Of a stretch of DNA of 64,000 nucleotides, positions 59,376 through 64,000 are shown in pieces. The DNA lies in NCBI GenBank assembly GCA_949358305.1, contig OX442314.1, positions 19,709,060 through 19,773,059 of the forward strand. Direction: 5' to 3'. Every line of letters starts with the position of its first letter. Within the stretch, counting starts at the first letter, position 1. Position numbers and translations under genes: made by a program. Below the pieces are notes generated by a model. That model did not search any database. It was not told where the DNA came from and saw only the letters and a program-made list of their open reading frames with translations. Source of the stretch: Strigamia acuminata (Eukaryota; Arthropoda; Chilopoda; Geophilomorpha; Linotaeniidae).

Positions 59376-60662
59376 ATATAATTATCTAGTTTTGGAAATT
59401 GGATAAGCTAGTTATAAGCTAGCTTTACTAGCTTGTGATGTCATGCTACCCAAAATGCATTCCCCGGTATTTCCCTTCAACGATACGCAACAGAGGATTT
59501 GGACGCTGCCACGTTGGACGAGATTTTGAAATCGACGAATACTGTCTTCTGGTGCGTTGTTCTGATCAGGAACTCCGCACGGAAATCGACGCACGGAATA
59601 TTCAAATGCCCGCTACTGCACTTTGTACACGTAAAAATACCACTTTACCAAGAAAGATGCATTCGACCTTTAAGTTCAACATTAACTAATTAACTTTAAT
59701 ATATTGAACATGGTAGAATTGAAAGCAGTATACGAGAATTCACTGAGGAACTGTTAAGCCGCACACAATTTGATGGCAAAACTCACCCTGATGAAAAGAA
59801 GCTTTTAATTGCTCTCGAGTGTATGCACCATGCGAAAAGTCACATTGTAACTTGAGGAGAAAATATTTTCCTGGCTTGAATCATCAAGCTTAAGACAAGT
59901 GAAGTGGGTTGTACCGTTCAACGAAAAACGAGACACCGCAATTACCGTACATCAAAACCTTTCTACACAGTACGAAAACATTCGTGTTTGTTGCTGTTGA
60001 ATTCCTACGAGATGACTTTAGCTGGAAAATGATGCAAAGAAAAAGCAACTCATAAACAGAGATAAGGGTTGCAGTAGTTTGAAAACAAACTGCAAAAATA
60101 ATTTACAAAACTGGAAAGCAAACCTTCATTTAAATCAGTGTATACGTAGTTAAATCTTCGGCTTTTCTTACGACTACAACACTGATTTAAAGGATAGCAC
60201 ACGTGGAAGTTTTAATGGTTGCGTTATGTGAGACTCAACTTCGTTTTAGGGTTTGCGGTACGTGGGTTTTGCGGTACATATAAAATATGAATATTTAATT
60301 TAATTGTATCGCCTCCCAAAAAAAGAGAAGCGTCACATCCCTTCGTTGCTTTGGTACTGATAAATTCACGTCTCTTTCTATTTGCCTTATCTACTGCTCA
60401 CTACAAATGTCCAATTCTAACCTTAATCAACATACTCTCAGCATTCCCATTCATTCTCAGTAATCTCCGGAATCCCAGGAGATGGCGCTACCATCCGGGT
60501 CACGTCAGTTCCGGTTCTAACGTTACGGGTCGCGGTCAGGTTCGAATTTTGTCTCTTTGATTTTCTGTACAATCTTGAAGAATCTTAATAAATTCGGACG
60601 ATTAGTTACACTTAGTAATTGTTTTTACCTTCTCTAGTTGTTGTTACGTTATTATTATCACT
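59376..60662. other. Non-coding DNA and probable 5' terminal region of the DIRS-like element
   Basis: The first 60 bp contain agctagctt sequence inverted relative to 57990-58050. A short frame at 59435-59690 has no recognisable identity. The last 200-350 bp before the ATG at 60663 are GC-richer (agatggcgctaccatccggg) and should hold the left terminal repeat of the retrotransposon. Its outer edge cannot be fixed because the right end is outside the window. Confidence 0.45.
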
Positions 60663-61487
60663 ATGGAAGAAAAATACGAATACAGCGACGACGACGATAA
60701 CACTGGGCCTAACCCTTCGGGCCCGCGTGGTCCGGAGAACGTCGAAAAGACGTTGCCCGCTTCTTCTCTTTCCGATGAGGTTAAAGAGTTGAAGTCAATG
60801 GTGGCAAAACTAATGGCACATAATGTCAAACTGAGCGCAAAATTGGTCGATGCCCAAGCGACAATTCCGGCGGCTAAGTCCCCGGACCCGCCAGCAACCA
60901 GTTCAGAAGATGCAGAGTTCGAGGACGCAACCAAGGAATTGGACGAGTCCCCGACTTTTCGCGAAGCAGCCCCAGCTGCCCTAGAGATCTTGGTGAATAA
61001 ATCACTATTTTTATCCAGTTTCGAACACCGAGAAAAGGTGTTTGACCGATGCGTCATTCCGGAAAATCTGAAGTATCTGGATCCACCAAAGGCAGAAGGG
61101 AAAGTTTTTACAATCCTGAAGCCAAATTTCAAGGCCAAAGATAAGGCCTCTCTGAAATTACAGAAAACTCTGTTAAAATCCGTAGTCCCAATGACGGACG
61201 CTTTACGGGACATTGCTGCCGGTCGCTTCAACAAAAAGAAGCTGATTGGGCACATAACCGACGCCATGACCCTGGTAGGTTCAGCTAACGTTTACGTTAA
61301 TCGACGACGGAGGACGGACTTGCAAGACACGATGGCTCCCAAGTACAAGCCTTTGTGCAAAACCTACGATGTTTGGCCCAGATATTACAAAACAGATCGA
61401 AGATTACGAGAAAATGGCCAAAATTTCGGCCAAACCCGTTTTCGACAAGAGGGACGACCGAAGAGACGGTTATCGTCCAAACTTTAG
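60663..61487 (+). CDS. Gag-like protein of the DIRS-like element (274 codons)
   Basis: It starts MEEKYEYSDDDD with an acidic, Pro-rich N-terminus, then a short coiled coil (LSDEVKELKSMVAKLMAHN) and a conserved-looking core (NLKYLDPPKAEGKVFTILKP, LQKTLLKSVVPMTDALRDI) typical of DIRS Gag. The last 40 residues (RYYKTDRRLRENGQNF) look like wrong-frame sequence. The +1 frame instead reads MFGPDITKQIEDYEKMAK and an Arg/Asp/Asn-rich tail that would suit Gag better, so there may be a frameshift near 61365-61375, programmed or mutational. Confidence 0.75.
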   Translation: MEEKYEYSDDDDNTGPNPSGPRGPENVEKTLPASSLSDEVKELKSMVAKLMAHNVKLSAKLVDAQATIPAAKSPDPPATSSEDAEFEDATKELDESPTFREAAPAALEILVNKSLFLSSFEHREKVFDRCVIPENLKYLDPPKAEGKVFTILKPNFKAKDKASLKLQKTLLKSVVPMTDALRDIAAGRFNKKKLIGHITDAMTLVGSANVYVNRRRRTDLQDTMAPKYKPLCKTYDVWPRYYKTDRRLRENGQNFGQTRFRQEGRPKRRLSSKL

Positions 61488-63789
61488 TCGAACGCCCTAC
61501 CAACGGAATGATTCTCGTAGAAATTACGACCGCAAAGGCGGCTCTGATTATAACAAAGAGGATTTCAGATCCAATAGTATGTATGGAGACAAAATTGTTT
61601 CTCCCCTTACTCCTTCTAATTCCAAATGTGTTTTTAGATCGGGGAAGGCCCAATCGAGGACGCTTCAACGCCAAGAAGTAGCGAACGACGAAGAAATTAC
61701 ATATGACGATTGCCAAACAACGCATCTTTCAGTAATTAGAAATAAAAAATTTAAAACTAATTTTACACGCTTACCTTTTCGTCCGGCCTCCTTGGGAGAA
61801 TTTATTGGGCAGTGGGAACAAATCACACTAAACCCCTTTGTATTGGAATGTCTGTCTGGAATTAAATTCGATTTAGTTTCGGAATTTCTGGAAAAAGAAA
61901 ACAGAATCGAATATTCTATGTCGGAAGATGAAACGACGGCCCTATCCTTGGCAGTAGCCGACTTATGTAACCAAGAAATAATTAAAAAAGTCTCCTCAGT
62001 GGAAGGAGAAATTCTGAGCCCAATTTTTGCCGTCCCAAAGCCCGATGGTTCGGTCCGCTTAATTCTAAATTTAAAAAAGTTTAACAAAAATTTGGAATAC
62101 CATCATTTTAAAATGGCCTCAATTCGTGACGCCATCTCTCTTTTAAAACCCAATTTATATATGTTCAAAATAGACTTAAAGAACGCTTTCTACCTCCTCG
62201 CGATCCATTTCGCTTTTAAGAAACTCGTGCGCTTCACCTGGCAGGGCCAAATTTACGAATACCAAGCGCTTCCCATGGGTTTAGCTAGCGCGCCAAGAAT
62301 TTTCACTAAGGTTATGTGCCCTGTCTACGCACATCTGCGATCTTGGGGAATAGGAGGTGTGCCTTACCTAGATGACGGCATTTTCCTGTGCAACTCTTTC
62401 AATCAGGCTCGGACAGACTGTTCCGATGTAATAAATTTTTTCCAGAGTTTGGGACTGGCTATCAACTGGGAAAAATCAGAATTTACCCCCACCACCAGAA
62501 TAGAATTCTTGGGGCTCCTTTTAGACTCTGTCAAAATGGAAGTAGCTCTTCCAACCAGGAAAATAGAGAAGATCTTGACTTTAGCCAAAAGATTTGCTAA
62601 CTTAACTTCTACTAAAATTAGGGATTTGGCAATTTTTATAGGAAATTTAGTTTCGGCAGAACCTGGCCTTCGCCACGGTTTTTGGTACATTAAACCCATC
62701 GAGACTTTCAAAACTGGCCAACTGTTTCTCAACAACCATAACTACGATGCAATAATTCCCATTTACCCTGACATTAAATCAGAAATAGAATTTTGGTTAG
62801 AAACTAGACTGTTCGAACCCAGATCCCTCCTTTCACAAGACCCCGATACGGAGATCTTCACTGACGCATCCAATTTGGGTTGGGGCGCCACTTGGGAAGG
62901 TTCACATGCCAATGGACAATGATCTTTGGAAGAACAAGAACTTCACATAAATGTGAAGGAGTTGATCGCCTTGTGGTTTGCATGGCAATCTTTTGCCCCT
63001 TTTGGGGGGAAAAAGCACATCCTTTTCCACTCCGACAGCGCGACAGTGGTCAGCGTATTCAGAAATCAGGGAAGCAAGGTGCACCTTTTGCACTACTACT
63101 CCAGATTAGTCTGGGAACAATCTTGCAAGTTGGGTATTTCCCTCACAGTTGTACACATTCCCGGAAAAGAGAATGATGTGGCAGATTACCTTTCACGAAA
63201 TTTCGATTCTACTGACGGCGAATGGAGTTTATCTCCAATTATTTTTAACAAATTAATTACACTATTTGGGTCCCCACAAGTTGACTTATTCGCTTCCAGA
63301 CTGAATTTTAAACTACCAAAATTTTTCTCTTGGGGACCGGACCCACTAGCGTGGAAAATTGATGCCTTAGCACATTCTTGGAAATCTATTTACGGTTTTG
63401 CTTTCCCTCCTTTCAGCCTGATTCCGAGAATCCTTCAGAAAATGCACAAGGATCGAACGACGCTCTTACTCATAGCCCCGAGGTGGTCCGCCCAGAGTTG
63501 GTTTGTAACCCTCTTGGAGAGCCTAATAGCTCCACCCTTTCTGTTCCAAGCCAAAGGGAACTTACTCCTGGAATTCCAGCCGACAGCACCACCACCACTA
63601 AAGGGCCTGCAGCTCCTTGGCTGCAAGATATCTGGCGAAACCTCACTACAGGAGGCTTTTCAGAAGACGCTGCCACCTTGTACACGGCCGGGTGGCGCCC
63701 GACAACCGTCTCGACATATTCTACGGGGGTTCAGAAGTGGCAGGAATTTTTGGGTCAAGGGTCGCCTGCTAACCTTGATGGACCTTTAA
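61369..63789 (+). pseudogene. Reverse transcriptase - RNase H - methylase-like polyprotein of the DIRS-like element, interrupted by TGA
   Basis: Codons 1-100 read as a basic Gag-like tail. RT follows, with LSPIFAVPKPDGSVR near residue 213, KIDLKNAFYLLAIH, LPMGLASAPRIF near 300, and the catalytic YLDD near 332. RNase H starts at TDASNLGWGATWEG near 498. An in-frame TGA at 62920-62922 interrupts it where related elements usually have Trp. Beyond the stop the same frame continues through the remaining RNase H motifs (HINVKELIALW, FHSDSATVV, GKENDVADYLSR) and then the DIRS methylase-like segment (VDLFASRLNFKLPKFFSWGP, DPLAWKIDALAHSW), losing resemblance near 63560. Overlap with Gag is 119 nt. One nonsense change suggests a young, recently inactivated copy, unless the stop is read through. 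Confidence 0.85.
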
Positions 63790-64000
63790 CTAACTTCCCT
63801 GCAAAAGACCTTGCGCTCGAATCGCTGATCATCAAAACTGCCAATTTCCTAGCCTTCCGCTTCCAAGAGGGGAAGTCCCACTCCACCATCACCGGGAATC
63901 TGGCAGCAATAGTCGCAGCAGGTTGCATTCCCACGGAAGTGCGCTACGACTACCGCATTGTCAAAATTCTTAAAGGAATCTTCAACACTAAGCCAAACTT
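63312..64000 (+). CDS. Tyrosine recombinase of the DIRS-like element (N-terminal part, runs off the window)
   Basis: This frame is open from 63312 to the edge, in a different frame from the polymerase and overlapping it by about 480 nt, with no ATG early on. From about 63615 it reads WLQDIWRNLTTGGFSEDAA, TAGWRPTTVSTYSTGVQKW, and SLIIKTANFLAFRFQEGKSH, the SAM-like core-binding domain of DIRS recombinases. The catalytic R-H-R-Y residues would lie beyond 64000. Translation probably depends on frameshifting, reinitiation or splicing. Confidence 0.8.

Larger units (their letters stand above)
60663..64000 (+). mobile_element. DIRS-like tyrosine-recombinase retrotransposon, 5' part
   Basis: Gag-like, reverse transcriptase/RNase H/methylase-like and tyrosine-recombinase frames occur in this order and overlap, the layout of DIRS elements. 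These use a recombinase instead of an integrase and do not duplicate the target. The element runs off the right edge inside the recombinase gene, so its right terminus and internal complementary region are not visible. Confidence 0.88.

Noticed and set aside
1-64000. tRNA, rRNA and CRISPR features
   Set aside because: I looked for cloverleaf-type B-box sequence (ggttcgaatcc) and for regularly spaced repeats and saw none; CRISPR is not expected in an animal genome.

Overview
This window is nuclear DNA from an invertebrate animal, most likely an arthropod or another ecdysozoan. It is AT-rich, has short GT-AG introns (often 50-100 bp), AATAAA polyadenylation signals and scattered transposons. 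Two conserved animal genes anchor it. On the plus strand the left quarter carries the 3' part of an Atrophin/RERE/Grunge co-repressor gene: 11 exons from 8647 to 16555, with the upstream exons outside the window. On the minus strand is a complete 18-exon gene for SMG8 (33062 down to 29051), a regulator of the SMG1 kinase in nonsense-mediated mRNA decay. Its exon lengths sum to 942 codons plus stop, close to the family's usual length.

Between them, all on the plus strand, lie less familiar genes. There is a five-exon gene for a 279-residue protein I cannot place (18660-19758). It is followed by a tandem array of three small secreted cysteine-rich proteins (19965-22117) that share an exact 12-cysteine spacing and read as two copies of a six-cysteine module. 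This array is the best candidate for a little-described system here. Next is a 1,012-residue secreted, disordered, charged protein with a recognisable TATA promoter and a 5'UTR intron (23655-27469). It converges with SMG8.

From about 33.1 to 53.4 kb I see no convincing gene, only AT-rich sequence, an 81-nt hairpin just upstream of SMG8, and two CpG-richer patches. From 53.4 kb to the end, transposons dominate: an internally deleted Mutator-like element with terminal repeats and a 9-bp target duplication (53477-54679), a possible pogo/Tigger remnant (about 55.3 kb), an orphan 186-codon reading frame (56796-57356), a short non-autonomous LTR retrotransposon with 210/218-bp LTRs (58058-59375), and the 5' part of a DIRS-like tyrosine-recombinase retrotransposon (60663 to the window end) with gag-like, RT/RNase H/methylase-like and recombinase frames. 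The RT frame is broken by one TGA.

Exon boundaries were read by eye from splice consensus, phase and family resemblance. No database search was run.
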